DNA from: Planococcus citri
Taxonomy: Eukaryota > Arthropoda > Insecta > Hemiptera > Pseudococcidae
NCBI RefSeq assembly: GCF_950023065.1
Contig: NC_088679.1
Location: forward strand, 22,506,001-22,570,000
Direction: 5' to 3'
DNA length: 64,000 nt
Every line of letters begins with the position of its first letter. The stretch's first letter is position 1. This document shows positions 1 through 11,929 of this stretch, one piece after another. The notes under the pieces were generated by a model. That model made no database searches. It was given only the letters and a program-made list of their open reading frames with translations, and was not told where the DNA came from. The translations under genes were made by a program, and so were the position numbers.

Positions 1-141
1 TTTTTTTGGTAATTTTCTGGTAAATTACCGCTGATTTTTTGGTAAATCACCGCTAATTTTTTGGTAAATTATACAGTTAATTTTTTGGTGAATTGCTGAT
101 TTGGTAGGTGAATTACTGGAATTTTTGTTGGTAATAAATTA
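1..141. repeat. GGTAAT minisatellite, left part
   Basis: Degenerate tandem copies of an 11-bp half unit of the type TTTTTTGGTAAAT and ACCGCTAATTT run from the window edge to about 141. They belong to the same family as the array at 1,085-1,955. The two parts were probably one array, later split by the elements at 142-811 and 824-1,082. The array continues beyond the window edge, so its full size is unknown. Confidence 0.75.
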
Positions 142-811
142 CCTGTACAACAATGACCATGCTAATTCTGAGGTAAATGTTGAACCATCCACATTTGGTA
201 CTTTTGGATCCCACATGTCAATGTGCATTTTGACTCTATTTCAAGCTAATTGTCAATGTAATTGCCGTTCAATGTTGATCAACATATTCATGTCAACAAT
301 TGGCTCCACACAGGTTCAAAATTTACATCGACATGTGGGATCCACAAGTGATAGATGTAGATGAACTTATGTAGCACAAGCAATACCAAAGTTGATGGAA
401 AAGATGAGATCCCTAATCTGTCACTTGCTGACACGACATTTGTTGACACCAATGTCGATACATGACGAGTCAGAAGTTGATATCAAAATCGACTGTCGTC
501 TCCCTTCATTTTTGTCTCAACAAGGTCTTGATATTGGTGTCATTTTTTCGAGTGTAAAAGTGAAAAGTTTTGATTGAAAATGAGCGAAATGTGCCCAAGC
601 TCTAGTTTTGATTCAAGTAAAATTATCTCAAATACAGTATTCCTCCCTAAAAAAAAAATTTGTAGAAAAAAATTTGCCCGAAATAATGAAAAGTTCCAAA
701 AAAATTTACTAACCTGGCTTCTTCACAGACAGAACATTCCTACCAAATAACTAATTGATCATTTATGATGGGAAAAAAACATAGTTGATGTTAATGTTGA
801 CATTGACCATT
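142..811 (+). mobile_element. Family A inverted-repeat element, copy 1
   Basis: The left end reads CCTGTACAACAATGACCATG, as in the copies at 16,541 and about 25,107. The right end (about 781-811) matches the TTGATGTTAATGTTGAC part of those copies, but its last bases are degraded. It has a hairpin at about 165-365 whose arms contain GGATCCCACATGTC and GACATGTGGGATCC. The middle has the conserved run around ACCTGGCTTCTTCACAGACAG. No transposase frame is visible, so it is non-autonomous. It sits inside a minisatellite. Confidence 0.75.
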
Positions 812-823
812 AATGAATAGGTA

Positions 824-1082
824 CTGCACGATTCGCGCAAGTGGCAATTTATTTTGCCACGACAAAAAGTGAACAAATGGCAAAAAAACTAGTGAAATGG
901 CAAAGTTCAGTCAATGAGCGAAGAGCATTTGAATTTTGCCTGTTGAATTGCGACAATGGCAGCACAATGACAAAAATTCCAGCCATGGAGCAACAAAATC
1001 TGACGAGATGTGACAAAACTGACAAAAAGTGAACAAATGGGAAAAAAGCTAGTTTTTTTCTGACACTGCGCGAATTGGGTGG
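824..1082. mobile_element. 259-bp MITE, TA-flanked
   Basis: The left end is CTGCACGATTCGCGCAAGTG. The reverse complement of the right end is CCACCCAATTCGCGCAGTG, giving inverted termini of about 20 bp with an ATTCGCGC core. TA lies directly outside both ends (822-823 and 1,083-1,084), as expected for Tc1/mariner-type insertion. The interior repeats GTGAACAAATGGCAAAAAA and GTGAACAAATGGGAAAAAA. It has no coding capacity. Confidence 0.7.
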
Positions 1083-1084
1083 TA

Positions 1085-1955
1085 TAATTCTTTACTGGTA
1101 ATTTCTTGGGCGAATTACTGGTGATATCCTGATCAATTCCTGATAATTTCCTGGTAAATTAGTGATAATTTCCTGGCAAATTACTGGTAATTTCCTGGAA
1201 AATTACTGGCAATTTCCTGGCAAATTACTGGTAATTTCCTGGCAAATTACTGGTAATTTCCTGGCAAATTACTGGTAATTTCCTGGCAAATTACTGGTAA
1301 TTTCCTGGCAAATTACTGGTAATTTCCTGGCAAATTACTGGTAATTTCCTGGCAAATTACTGGTAATTTCCTGGCAAATTACTGGTAATTTCCTGGCAAG
1401 TTACTGGTAAATTCCTGGTAATTTCCTGGTGAATTACTGGTAATTTTGAGGTAAATCACTGGTAATTTTTTGGTAAATCACTGGTAATTTTTTGGTAAAT
1501 TACTGGTAATTTTTAGGTAAATCACTGGTAATTTCCTGGCAAATTACTGGTAAATCACTGGTAATTTCCTAGTAAATTACTGGTAAATTCCTGGTAATTT
1601 CCTGGTGAATTACTGGTAATTTTGAGGTAAATCACTGGTAATTTTTTGGTAAATCACTGGTAATTTTTTGATAAATCACTGGTAATTTTTTTGGTAAATT
1701 GCTGGTAATTTCCTGGTAAATTACTGGTAAATTCCTGGTAATTTCCTGGTGAATCACTGGTAATTTTTTGGTAAATCCTTGGTAATTTTTTGGTAAATTA
1801 CTGGTAATTTCCTGGTAAATTCCTGGTGAATTACTGGTAATTTTGAGGTAAATCACTGGTAATTTTTTGGTAAATTACTGGTAATTTTTTGGTAAATTAC
1901 TGGTAATTTTTAGATGAACTACTGGTAATTTTTAGGTAAATTTTACTGGTATGAT
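1085..1955 (+). repeat. GGTAAT minisatellite, 22-bp core
   Basis: From about 1,195 to 1,400 there is a near-perfect run of roughly nine copies of a 22-bp unit, TTACTGGTAATTTCCTGGC plus AAA. This is two 11-bp halves, ACTGGTAATTT and CCTGGCAAATT. On both sides the units are degenerate, with variants such as GAGGTAAATC and TTTTGGTAAATC. The core is more homogeneous than its edges, which suggests recent expansion or conversion there. The same family occurs at 48,360-49,263 and, inverted, at 58,540-59,218. Confidence 0.9.
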
Positions 1956-4260
1956 CAGCAGTGCATCTGTTCTGACAATTTTCCTCATAAGTGTACATAC
2001 CGGAGACTTGGGTAGATATTCAACAGAGTGGTATATCGGGTGAACCTGCTTTCCTCGTTTATTTCCAAATGATGTTTGGAACCTTAAATGATGTCGCGAA
2101 TTCTATTTTTTATCAACAGTGAATGCCGTCCCTTACCTAAATTCCGAAGCAACAAGACAATGATCGAGCTACACTCCAAACTCTCAACTAACCACAAACC
2201 AAACAAAGTCCAAAATTCAACAACTCAACAAAAAAACACCAATAATTTTTGTCCGTCGTTTTCGACATTAAACCAGCCTCTCTTCTTCCTCTTCCACAGC
2301 ATAACAACTCTTCATTACACAAAAACGAAAGGCCCGTCCAGAAAACAATCAAAATTAAATAAACAATAAACCATTTAAATCATTCGTACGGTATGGTATA
2401 CTCTAAAATTAGGTCAAAACATAACCATTCATTGTATCACTCACTCATTCATTCCAGTCTATATTTCAAGCTACTGATAAACGACAAAACTCGACGTTAA
2501 TTTGGCCCAATATACTTCCACCTATACCTACACTAAATTCGAATTAAAAAGCTCGAGAAATACGGCGCAAAATTACGTCACAAAATACCTACCGGTTAAG
2601 ATTCAAAAACCTCCGCATTCATTGTGTATAACTCGTAAATCCATCAATTGCCATTTTACTTTTGTCGTACAAAAAACATACAACAATAAACACGTCAACA
2701 AAAAACTTGCCGGCTGATATTCTATTTACAAAAGCGCGGGCTCGGCTCGATGTTGTATTTTCATCACCTATAGAGCTTCCTGCTAAGTTACACGAGTACC
2801 TACCTATACCGTTTAAATGCAATTCAAAACTACGTCAAAACACGTCGGTTTTTTCAAATTCTCGTCCGGAAAATTTCATCAAACTACAACTTTCAGGTTG
2901 ATTCATTTCGCTATACACAATCGACTTCTTCCTAACCATTCAGAAAAACATCGAGTTGAAAAACAAAAAAACATCCGAGAAAAAAACAGCCCAACAAAAT
3001 GAATTGGAAAAAAAGAGAAAACTTTTGACAGCGTAATACGGGATTTCTTAACGTGAAAAAAAACGTATTATAACGGGGAAACTTTTCAAAACGATGTTAA
3101 AATGTATAGTGCAGGGCGGTATTCATTTTTACCACAAAGCAGTAAGAGTATTATTTGTGTTAAAAAATTTCAATGTACTATACCATTTTCTATATATATA
3201 TACTCCCATAACGTATTCATCTTAAGGCTAGACGTGTTTTAATACCATGCCTTGCCGTATTATACACTCTAAATCCATTCATGACTTCATTACAAAACAC
3301 AGGCAAACTTACTGCTATCATTAATAATTTCACCAATGCTGATATACTTAAAATGTACCATATATCGTAGCACAATAAAGTCTAATGCTGCTATACACGC
3401 CATCGCCATGTCATAGTGTGTGTGTATGTAGAAACCAGAAACACGGTGCCAGCAATCGTCTTTTAATAAATTTATTAAAATTAACGTCCGTTTTCAACTT
3501 TACGAAGAATGCCATTAATCACCTAGAAAATGATTCGAAACCGTAAATCACACATATACGATGAGCACTGCCTCGTACCCCTACCCTTGTTACCTCTTCC
3601 ATAACACCGAGTATCCCTTCGTGTATAAGACAACATGCCATTTTATGTAGAACAATTTTCAAACTTCGTACATATTACGTTGAATGTTGCAACTTTTATA
3701 AGAGGATTTTATCAAGTTAAAAAGATAAAATGGTGGGATTTTAAAGTGTCAAGATTCTTCTCTGGTATCGAGCAAGTTGATATTTTCTTTGTACATTTTC
3801 ACGCCTGTATTAGCTTGCCACCGCATACACGTGCTACTTAACATATATCTCTTCCTTGCTCTCGAACACGGAGTGCCTGCTATGTACCTTATACACCTTT
3901 AGGTACCTCTGTAACGAAAAGAAAAAGAAATCACCTCGACTTCGTTACAAATTTACAACAAGGTAAAAGTTTCGACTACGGATGAAAATTTTCCTTCTTG
4001 CCAACAAATATTTGATGTTTTTAAAAACTTGCAGCACCAAGGTGTTCGCCTTTTCCCATACACTATAAACACAGGGGTACCCATGATACATGCCTATATA
4101 ATACATACGAGACTTTTCTTACATCGTATTTTCGAAAAGCTATACATATATTTATTACCTATTTTATGACAAATAATGGAGCACCTTAGCATACTTATAC
4201 TTTGAATATATTGCGAAAACTTGAATTTATTAATCCTAACTTGAATTAATTTTAAAACTT
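1956..4260. other. Noncoding stretch, nothing recognised
   Basis: AT-rich sequence with short chance open frames only, for example 2,088-2,369, rich in N, T, K and S codons with no domain. There are poly-A and poly-T tracts, a short TA repeat at 3,191-3,202 and GT-rich words near 3,417. I see no RNA gene, no inverted-repeat element and no coding exon with good splice signals. Confidence 0.5.
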
Positions 4261-4274
4261 GTCAGATTTCATGT

Positions 4275-4353
4275 TTCTAATGAGAATTTTTTTTTCTATG
4301 TTTTCAGGTGAGTCGGATGGCTAATTAATTTCTCTCACAAACATTAGAGCCAG
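4275..4353 (+). other. Candidate recursive splice site (ratchet point)
   Basis: A branch-point-like CTAAT at 4,277-4,281 is followed by a pyrimidine tract with nine T residues in a row. Then comes TTTTCAG ending at 4,307, joined directly to GTGAGT at 4,308-4,313. A 3' splice site abutting a strong 5' splice site with no exon between is the defining layout of recursive splice sites in long insect introns. A second, weaker donor (CAG then GTAATC) at 4,354 would define an RS-exon of 46 nt. If real, the host gene is transcribed on the plus strand and this lies in its intron. RNA evidence is not available here. Confidence 0.5.
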
Positions 4354-4359
4354 GTAATC

Positions 4360-5524
4360 GAATTACACACCTAGCTAGATTATATTTTTTAAGCGATAGG
4401 TAAGAACTGAGAAGTCTCCCCCCTCCCTCCCAAAGAAAAAAGCAATAAACATAAAATCATTTACGAAAAGTGCACATATTGCACAGCCAGCATCAAAGTT
4501 TCACGCTATTCGGGACAGTTATAATACATTTTGATTCGGTTAACTCGTATTTGATATGTTCCTTTGGGTCACGTCAACCATTTTTAGGCCATCTTTTAAA
4601 AAACTTTTCGCATTGGCTAAGGAAAATGTAGGCATACTGTCTTCAAAAAAGAAAAAAAAAAGTTTCATCTGACTAAGCACAAAATTTTTAGAACAATGTG
4701 CTATGCTGGAAGTTGAATTCCCCATAAGGAAAAGAAAGAACTTCTTTTGCGCAGTTTCGCTGTGTTGTTAAAATTATTATTCTCCTTTTCTTGTAGTATC
4801 TTGTTCAAAGAGTTCAAAGGAAAAAGCCTTGTAAGGCCTATATATTTGAATCTAAATGTAGATATTAATTTACATAGCAAAGTATTATTTACAATTATTA
4901 AGATTAAGCCTAAGAAAAATAATTTTTATACCAGATTCGTGATTGTGAGCTGAAGGTCTGGAGGAGGTTTTGAGGTGGAGTGAGAGGCTTTTAAATCTGA
5001 GATGAAAATAGAAAGGAATTAATTTAAACGTGAATTTTATTCTCCTTGAATTATATGATTTTGAAATTTGAAAATTCGTGGACGAGGTAATTACAGGGGG
5101 ATAATTCTGACCTACTCAGACTGGCAGAGATGAGAAAAGGACAGACAATGTTTTCAAATCATGAGTAAAAATTTGCCCAAATGATTCAAAAAATTTCTCG
5201 ATTCAAAAATTAAAGTGAATACCTACTTGAATTGAATTTAAGAGTTGAGATTGATAGAACAAATCAGGAGAAAGAGGTGGTTAGAAGTTTTCAAAATTTT
5301 AAAAATCCATAGGTATCTTTTGTGATTTTTGGATGTTTTTCTTTCAAATTGACTCCTTTGGACCTAACAAAGGAGGCACTTGAATGAATGAACAAATTTT
5401 TATTCAAAGATGCGCAACTTAAGCTTTTTTGCGTCTGCTGTTTTGACACAGATCATAAATAGGTTAATTCATTTTGTACAGATGATTACAAATACATTCA
5501 ACAATATAACAACAAAATAGGTAT
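4360..5524. other. Noncoding stretch, nothing recognised
   Basis: AT-rich DNA without recognisable repeats. Between 4,590 and 4,690 there are A and T tracts. The segment at 4,950-5,300 is purine-rich on the plus strand (many GAGG and GAGA words). There is no domain-bearing frame. Confidence 0.45.
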
Positions 5525-5525
5525 A

Positions 5526-5737
5526 CTAGGGTGCCCAGAAATATCGGGTACCCCTAAAAAGTTTTCTGCCAAATACTTCGCGGTTGGTCATAGTGAATGA
5601 TAATAATGATAGCACATGATTGGTTGTTGGACTGGAGAGATAACATTCCACCAATCATATGCATCTATTTCACGTTGCCAACCTATATTTTTAATGAAAA
5701 ACTTTCTTAGGGGTACCCGATATTTCTGGGCACCCTG
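5526..5737. mobile_element. 212-bp MITE with 30-bp termini
   Basis: The ends are near-perfect inverted repeats. The left end has AGGGTGCCCAGAAATATCGG followed by GTACCCCTAA, and the right end is its complement ending in GGGCACCCTG. TA lies outside each end (5,524-5,525 and 5,738-5,739). CAGGGTG termini with TA duplications are typical of Tc1/mariner-derived MITEs. The interior is unique and noncoding. A truncated relative lies at 39,436-39,480. Confidence 0.85.
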
Positions 5738-6199
5738 TAACATGAAAAATAAATAGGAAATATATGTATACTTAACATGCAAAAGAAAAATAACATTGAA
5801 AAAGTTTGAGAAAAAGCACTAAGAAAAAATAATGTGTTAAAATATCATTGAATAAGTTGTACACTTTTGGAAAAATAAACAATTTTTGGCACAGATTTTT
5901 ATCATCAGCTTTCAGATGAACATACATATTATGTATCTAAAGTGACTGCCCAGTATATTTTCTACATTTGATTTGTATAGTGTATGCATGAGTCCAGTAT
6001 GTTGAATGGTTACATCTATATCACAAGTTGGGCTTTTTTCAGAGATTTTTCTGAGAAGAGTGAGCTGTGTGTGAATGTGATGTGGCCTATGCGGATTCTA
6101 AATGAAATTACTTCTTCTCTTCTGCTTAAGTGATATGAGGTGACTGGATTTGGTGGTATAATGTTTTTATATGATCAAGTTTTTTCTTTGATAGCATTC

Positions 6200-6425
6200 A
6201 AGTTGGTAGAATCAATATTGTAGGAGGTAAGCAGTTCTCTAGTGTGATTTCCAAAAGGTTTGTAGGTAGAGATTGGTTTTTAATGATTGAATGAAAAATC
6301 TTGAGGTAATTCGGATACTGTGGGTTCATGACAATCATGAGATAGTATTTCAGAGCAAGGTAGTTTCTCCTTTCTTGCAGAGTGGTCCCCATTGGGTGAA
6401 AATCTGCCAATGATACGTGACAAAA
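6200..6425 (-). pseudogene. Jockey/CR1-like LINE ORF2 C-terminal fragment
   Basis: The minus-strand frame contains the sequence LALKYYLMIVMNPQYP, preceded by FHPMGTTLQERRNY. This resembles the region after the reverse transcriptase thumb of Jockey- and CR1-type LINE proteins, where a PLxLRRxxLxLKYYLKI-like segment is common (family knowledge recalled, not searched). The frame continues about 40 residues to a stop near 6,198. Upstream on the minus strand the reading runs into a tRNA-like repeat at 6,541-6,614, so this fragment and the RT fragment at 7,060-7,600 were probably one element, later interrupted. No retrotransposition function can remain. Moderate confidence. Confidence 0.5.
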
Positions 6426-6540
6426 AATGTGGCAGGAATTGCAACACTTTTCACCAATACTTTTCTGCTCATTAATCAGTGAGTGTATTTTTTTACATGA
6501 TAAATTCTGCCAATGTGCAATATTCATGAAATTTTTTTTG

Positions 6541-6614
6541 GCTCTGCCAGGGATCAAACCCAGGACTCTATAGAGTTGGAGAGCGATGTCTCTACTTACC
6601 TAATCACCAGGGCA
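6541..6614 (-). repeat. tRNA-like SINE head
   Basis: On the minus strand the segment starts GCCCTGGTGATTAGG, with an A-box-like region, and ends GGGTTTGATCCCTGGCAGAG, with a good B box (GGTTTGATCCC). GCCCTG and CAGAGC can pair as an acceptor stem with one mismatch. The anticodon arm pairs poorly, so this is not a clean functional tRNA gene. It is followed by AAAAAAAATTT and further repeat sequence. I read it as a tRNA-derived SINE head inserted in a LINE. Confidence 0.5.
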
Positions 6615-7059
6615 TTTGATAGAATGAATGCAAATATTCCTATAATATGCTAAAACATTTGCATAAAATACCAAATACTTATGTGAAAGAATACGCCAAG
6701 AAACAGGTTAGTGGTGTATTTTGTAGTTGGTTTCTTCTGGCACCAAGAAACGCGCCATGTAATTTGAAAGCACTGTGGCCTTACGCGAGAAAAATACACT
6801 ACAAAATGTTCTCGTAGCATATTTTGTAGCAGATTTTTTTTTGGTGCATCAATCCGCCTTCTGAACATTGCTTTTTCATGCGTATATTCAGAATACATCA
6901 ATAAACCAGCTGGTTTTGGCGTACTTATTTTTCAGCGCATCAGCAGATTTTCCCCCAATGAGGGTGGTGCCTACTTCTGTGATATGTTTTGAGATGGGGC
7001 TTGTGTGGAAAGCACCTACACAGAGACAAAGAGCATGATTTCTAATGGAATTTAGTTTA

Positions 7060-7600
7060 TTTACTTACCTAGATCTGATTTGGCAGCTGAATTTATAGAT
7101 AATCGATCCGTAGTCAATAATGGATTGGAGGTGATTTGTATATAAGTATTTGTAATAATGCCCATCTGTCTGCACCCTATCTGGTATGACTGAGTTTTTT
7201 TAGAATATTAATAGCATTGTTTCCTCTCTGTTTAACATAGTTGAGGTGAGTCTTCCAATTCATATATTCATCTAGATAAGAGTCCAAGAAATTTATGGAC
7301 AGGAGTAATTGTAATTTCAGTATTGTAGATTTGAAGGTTGATACTCTGTGTGGGCTCACCTTTGCAATAAAAATTGATAATAACCGTTTTTTCTGGTGAA
7401 AATCTCAGTCCTTTTTCAGTGATCCACCGCTGTAGACGGTTTATTGTTTCTTGGAGACTTTTTTGAAGTTTGTTGATTGATTTTGCTCTAATAAAGATGG
7501 CCAAATCATCAGCAAATAGTGAGTAATTTACTGATCTGAGTATCACATTTCTTATATCATTCATTGCCAGTATGAATAATATGGGACTGATTACTACATA
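7060..7600 (-). pseudogene. Jockey-like LINE reverse transcriptase fragment
   Basis: Read on the minus strand, this is the palm-to-thumb part of a non-LTR reverse transcriptase. It opens with ISPILFILAMNDI (about 7,595-7,555), then NYSLFADDLAIF. The catalytic FADD box lies at 7,505-7,516. WITEKGLRFSPEKT and HKFLGL follow. A frameshift near 7,275 moves the reading to the next frame, which gives NWKTHLNYVKQR and INILKKLSHT. Another shift gives GADRWALLQILIYKS and IDYGSIIYKFS, ending near 7,070. Spacing from FADD to the DYGS segment suits Jockey/CR1-type LINEs. The finger domain and the endonuclease are missing. At least two frameshifts and truncation at both ends make it dead. The tail fragment at 6,200-6,425 probably belongs to the same insertion. 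Confidence 0.8.
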
Positions 7601-8229
7601 CCTACCTACTTATTTCAACTATAACTGTGCCAAAAAAAAAACAAATTTCATGAAGGACATACTTATTTTCAAGGAAAAAATACATGAGAAATTTACCTAC
7701 TTCTGCTCTTGTTCATCAAGTCCATATGAAATGAAAGTTATTCTTCAGCATTCTATCGTATAATTTTTTCAAGTGCCATACTTACCTACAACAATATCAG
7801 AATTTACGTATAAATGATTTTTTTTTGTCTTGACTTCAATTTTTTGATGTTCTAGCTGCCCTCCAAAACTGGTACATTTTGATTTCAGTTTTTTACATTG
7901 AACATAGTCGGAAATCATGCCCCCAGATAGTCCAGACAATCCCAGGTATAAAGCTATGGTTTTTTGTTTTACATAGAAGGGAATCCACTATGGAATTATT
8001 GAGCTGAAAAATACAGAATAAACCTACTTTTTCACCACACTTTTCTTCTAACACCCTCATAAATAATCTGAAATTTTCAGGATCTCATTTTCTATCGAAA
8101 TTGACCCCCTTTAACTGCTCAAAACGTAAAAATTCTTGAAAAAATTCATCACAAAAATAAAACAAAGGTCCCTTTACTGCACTAGTAAAAATTCCATAAG
8201 TTCGATAGATCATTTTAGTTGGTAAAAAA
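7601..8229. other. Noncoding stretch, nothing recognised
   Basis: Low-CpG, AT-rich sequence with no inverted-repeat element and no protein homology that I can see. Confidence 0.45.
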
Positions 8230-11200
8230 TGAAGCAATTTTCATTCCCGCAACGCTACCAAATAATGAACGAGGCGAGTGAAATTTATTACATGATTAGG
8301 CGAAAATTTACCACGCGCCGCGTCGATGTGTTAAATTTTCAAACACGTCTATGGTTTCAAATATCATAAATTGTATGCGAGCCGAATGATATATCGAACA
8401 GTTATACGTACAGCTACGAGCTTGTGTAGGATGTGAAATTTTCATAGCTATGCATAATTCGAGATTTATCTGCGACACGACGCGACGACGAGAAGAAAAA
8501 AGTGCTAATGCAAAAATACTCCAACAACCTCTCCTCGTCATCTGGTTCTGGGTTATTTAAAAGCCCATGAAAAACCAGGTACGGGCATAAAATTGTTTAC
8601 AATTATGTTAGATTATATAAGAGAATAAATACAACCACCAGACGGTTTCTTGTAAATGGGAAAAATTTACGATAATTATATTTAATTACTGCCATAAAGC
8701 AAGTGTATAATCACTCGGAGCGAGAAACTTGGCGCGAGTGCTGTTTTAATTAAATTTCTTTTCGAATATTTTCCCTTTTTTTTTCAATTCACCCTGCGAA
8801 TTGTAATTGTGTCGGTGAGAGCATAATTACGCGTCAACGTCGATGGGTAATGAGCATTGAGAAGGGCGAAAAATGGAATTTTTTACTTTGGAATTATTTA
8901 TGCATTTTGATGATGTTGCGTTTTTGTAGCTGCGAGTACTATTTTTGGATGGAAGAGGCGCATTGCAGTGTCATAAAAATGACGATTTTTCATGAGAATG
9001 AGAGGGGGTTTTGTTCCAAATGAAATTATAACGAATGTGAAGAGACATTTTTACCCAGCCATTATACTTTCGAGTTCAGTAGAACATGATGCAAGATGAG
9101 TTACCTAATTTTGTGCGGAGTATAGTTTCATAAACTACCCTAAATGTAGCTTTTGCTCGATTTTTTTTTCATCGAATCTTCGAATCAACTTAAACTATTG
9201 ATTTATTCTTTAAAAAGTAACAAACTCTCGTTGCATAAGCAAAAAGAATACGAACGATTTTTTTTCAAATTAAATTAACAACTGACTTTTGATCTTAATT
9301 TATGGAAGCTGAAAAAAAAACGAAGGAAAAAATATATTCGAAAATCCTATTTAAGACGTTAAATTCGATACTGCTTGAATTGGGGACGGCGCAGCGAACG
9401 AATAAGAGAGCTGTATTTCGCTCCCTCGGGTAATTTCTTCTGTGCTGACAAGTTGTCTTAATTTAGTGTGTAAGCCGATTACAAAACGCTACTTCAATTA
9501 GAATGATATACAACCAATCACTACGGGAGCTGGAGCTACGCTATCATTGGTGCGAAATTATAAAAGGGCTATTTTATTCGACACAGAATCCCCAGTTTCT
9601 ACGTCGACCCGTCAGTTTTCATTTTCAGCGTAATGATTTTCTCTTTTGTATTCCAACTCGTGTAGAAAAAAAAACATGTTGTATAGCATGAGAAAATTAT
9701 CGAAATTTTAAACACTGTAAACAAATAAACAAGCTAATTTATTTTTTAGACGCGGACGTCGACGAAATCTGAATTAGCAATTTATCGTATTTTAAACGAA
9801 AATCGGTTTTATAGCTTAAACCAATTTGAAGACGGTATAAAAAAAGATACGTTTCATTCAGCTCGCTTTCGAAGAATGGTAATTAATTGAATTACCGAAA
9901 CGTTCGTATATATACGTTTTGTAAATATTTTAAAGATTTATTTCGTAGAACGTATTTTTCAAATTTAGTGTATAAAAATACCGCTTCGAATGGCTCGTTT
10001 TTCTTTTTAATTTCTTTTGAATTGATTAAGCGAGGGGGGGGTCCCCCGTTCTGGGATAATTTAGATGAAGAAAGGATCGCTATAAACAAGAAAACGCGTT
10101 ATCAGACTTGTTGAACGATTGATGAGTTTTGCAGGCGAAAGCCAACAAGAAAAGGATTTTCTGGTGACGTTAGGTATTTTTTACATTATCGTTACGAGAG
10201 TTCTACGCGACTTTAAAATCCAAATATTACAAATCAGTTCTAATTGGATGAGTTTTTCATTATTTCTGGTTCCATTGAAAATATTTTTCTGCTAAAAATT
10301 CTCCGAAGTGTTGGAAACAATTTCCGCCAGTTATCATCGAAATAATTCCCCTATGTTTATGCAATAAGTACTCGATTCACATAGTATAAATGAAAAATCA
10401 TCTCAAGGAGCAGCACTGACTCGTCATCGATCCTGTACATATTCTCTTTTGTGATAGATTTCGAAAATTTTTCGGCCATTATGTAACAATCTTCTAAAAT
10501 GTTGACGTAAAAAATATAGAAACAATGACAGAAGTTAAAAGCGATATGGTAAAAGTTTTTCTCAAATTATAAAATGAAAAAAACAGAGAGAGAAAAATAC
10601 AATTCGTGGGAAACATAAAACGTGTACATTTCAAAAGTAACCTGTGTTTCAAAGTTGACACACTTTCTTTAAGAGTTGTATTTCTTTTGAGAAATTTTTC
10701 CCTCACGATTTTAAAAAGGCCTTTAAAAATAAAGGTATTATTCTTTTTGATGATATCGGTTTACTCTGTCGCCTTTTTCAATAAGTGACACCCATATTTG
10801 GGTGATATTTCAATTTGGTTTTCATGATGGCCTCCTTCGTACAGATTTAACGCTGGTAAAAAAAATATAGGTAACCGATGAAATGTGGTTATTCTAGGTC
10901 CTGTTTGAATTATTGGCAACGTCGCGGTTTCGTCAACGTCAACTATGCTTTTTCTTCGAGTACATAAACTTTCCATTTCATGTGCTAGAAAAATAAACCT
11001 ATTAATACAGGTTCCAAATCGAATGATCACAAATTGAAAAGTTGGTAGAGAAAATAGGTGTACCATGTTGCCAAGTTTCACAAAAGTTATGGTACACTTA
11101 TGTAAGTATAATATGGGTACCTTTTCTTAATTCATTCACTTCAGGCAACTTAATAGCGATAAGTTTCAAAATAGGGAAGCAGAAGTATGAATATGCAATT

Positions 11201-11310
11201 ACAAGTTTTGTGTGAAATTAAAAAGCAATTTAGAATACGATGTGGTGTGCCTCGATGAGAGCAAATATTTGTGGTTGCGTAGTGTTCTCTTGTGTAGATA
11301 TTGATAAAAT
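8230..11310. other. Mostly single-copy noncoding block, CpG-richer
   Basis: By eye, 8,230-9,900 contains many more CpG words than the repeat-derived regions, such as CGCGCCGCGTCG near 8,313, and has no similarity to other parts of the window. Around 8,660-8,760 there are TAATTA-type and CCATAAA words of the kind bound by homeodomain proteins. That is weak evidence by itself. A poly-G run lies at 10,034-10,041. 9,900-11,310 is plain AT-rich DNA. No exon is supported. Confidence 0.4.
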
Positions 11311-11317
11311 TATCATC

Positions 11318-11400
11318 TGCTCTCTAAATTTGAAACAGTGAAATTCCACTCTTTAGCAGTCCTCTTACGACATTTTGCTTTTTTAAAAGCAGTAGTTTTT
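11318..11400. repeat. Half copy of the 54.7-kb palindromic element
   Basis: It contains TGCTCTCTAAATTTGAAACA, then a shared run with TTTAGCAGTC, CGACATTTTGC and AAAGCAGTAGTTTTTT. These match, in order, one arm of the palindrome at 54,725-54,966. The second arm is absent. It is a truncated or single-arm relic of the same element family. Confidence 0.75.
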
Positions 11401-11929
11401 TGAATACTAAATTTAGTACGTTTGGAAAGCGTTTATCTTTGAGTTTCAACCGAATAAATAAAATTTTTAAAATGTTAAATATATAGAGATGAGGAATGTT
11501 CTCTATACTTACCTATATTGAAAACAAAATATCATAAGTCTCTCAGGCTTCATCTTTCTCTAAAACTCTCAACTCAGGTAAATTCTCTCAATAATAAAAT
11601 ACCTAAATAAATAAATACCTACCTAGTTAAATAAATAATTCCTTCATATTTCCAATGAGCTTCTATAAGATAAAAATTATGGGAAAATTTTCACAGTTTT
11701 CAAAAATATTTTGGGTTTATGGATGTCATTTAAGAGCATGCACTCTTCCAATTAAAAATTATTCTCTCCGATTTTCTTTTTATGAATTTTCTGTTCTCAC
11801 GAGGCAATTTTCTTAATAAGCAGAGCTAAATCGAAACAGCATGCGAGGACAAATCACCAGTCTAGATTTCGGGTACTCAAAGTGCATGTTTACATTTTTT
11901 TGAAATTTTTGAAAATAAAACTGAGCCAA

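Noticed and set aside
1195..1400. Regular repeat that could be mistaken for a CRISPR array
   Set aside because: Units are contiguous with no unique spacers, the DNA is eukaryotic, and no cas genes are present.
6541..6614. Functional tRNA gene
   Set aside because: The anticodon arm does not pair well and the T arm has mismatches. It is embedded in repeat sequence, so a SINE head is more likely.
11500..11520. Minus-strand ATAG joined to GTAAGT
   Set aside because: TAGGTAAGT-like words are frequent here because of the GTAGGTACCTAC background, and the upstream tract is not pyrimidine-rich enough.
11575..11590. AACTCAG joined to GTAAAT as another recursive splice site
   Set aside because: The pyrimidine tract is broken by AAAA and the donor is weak. 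It is far below the sites at 4,307 and 35,616.
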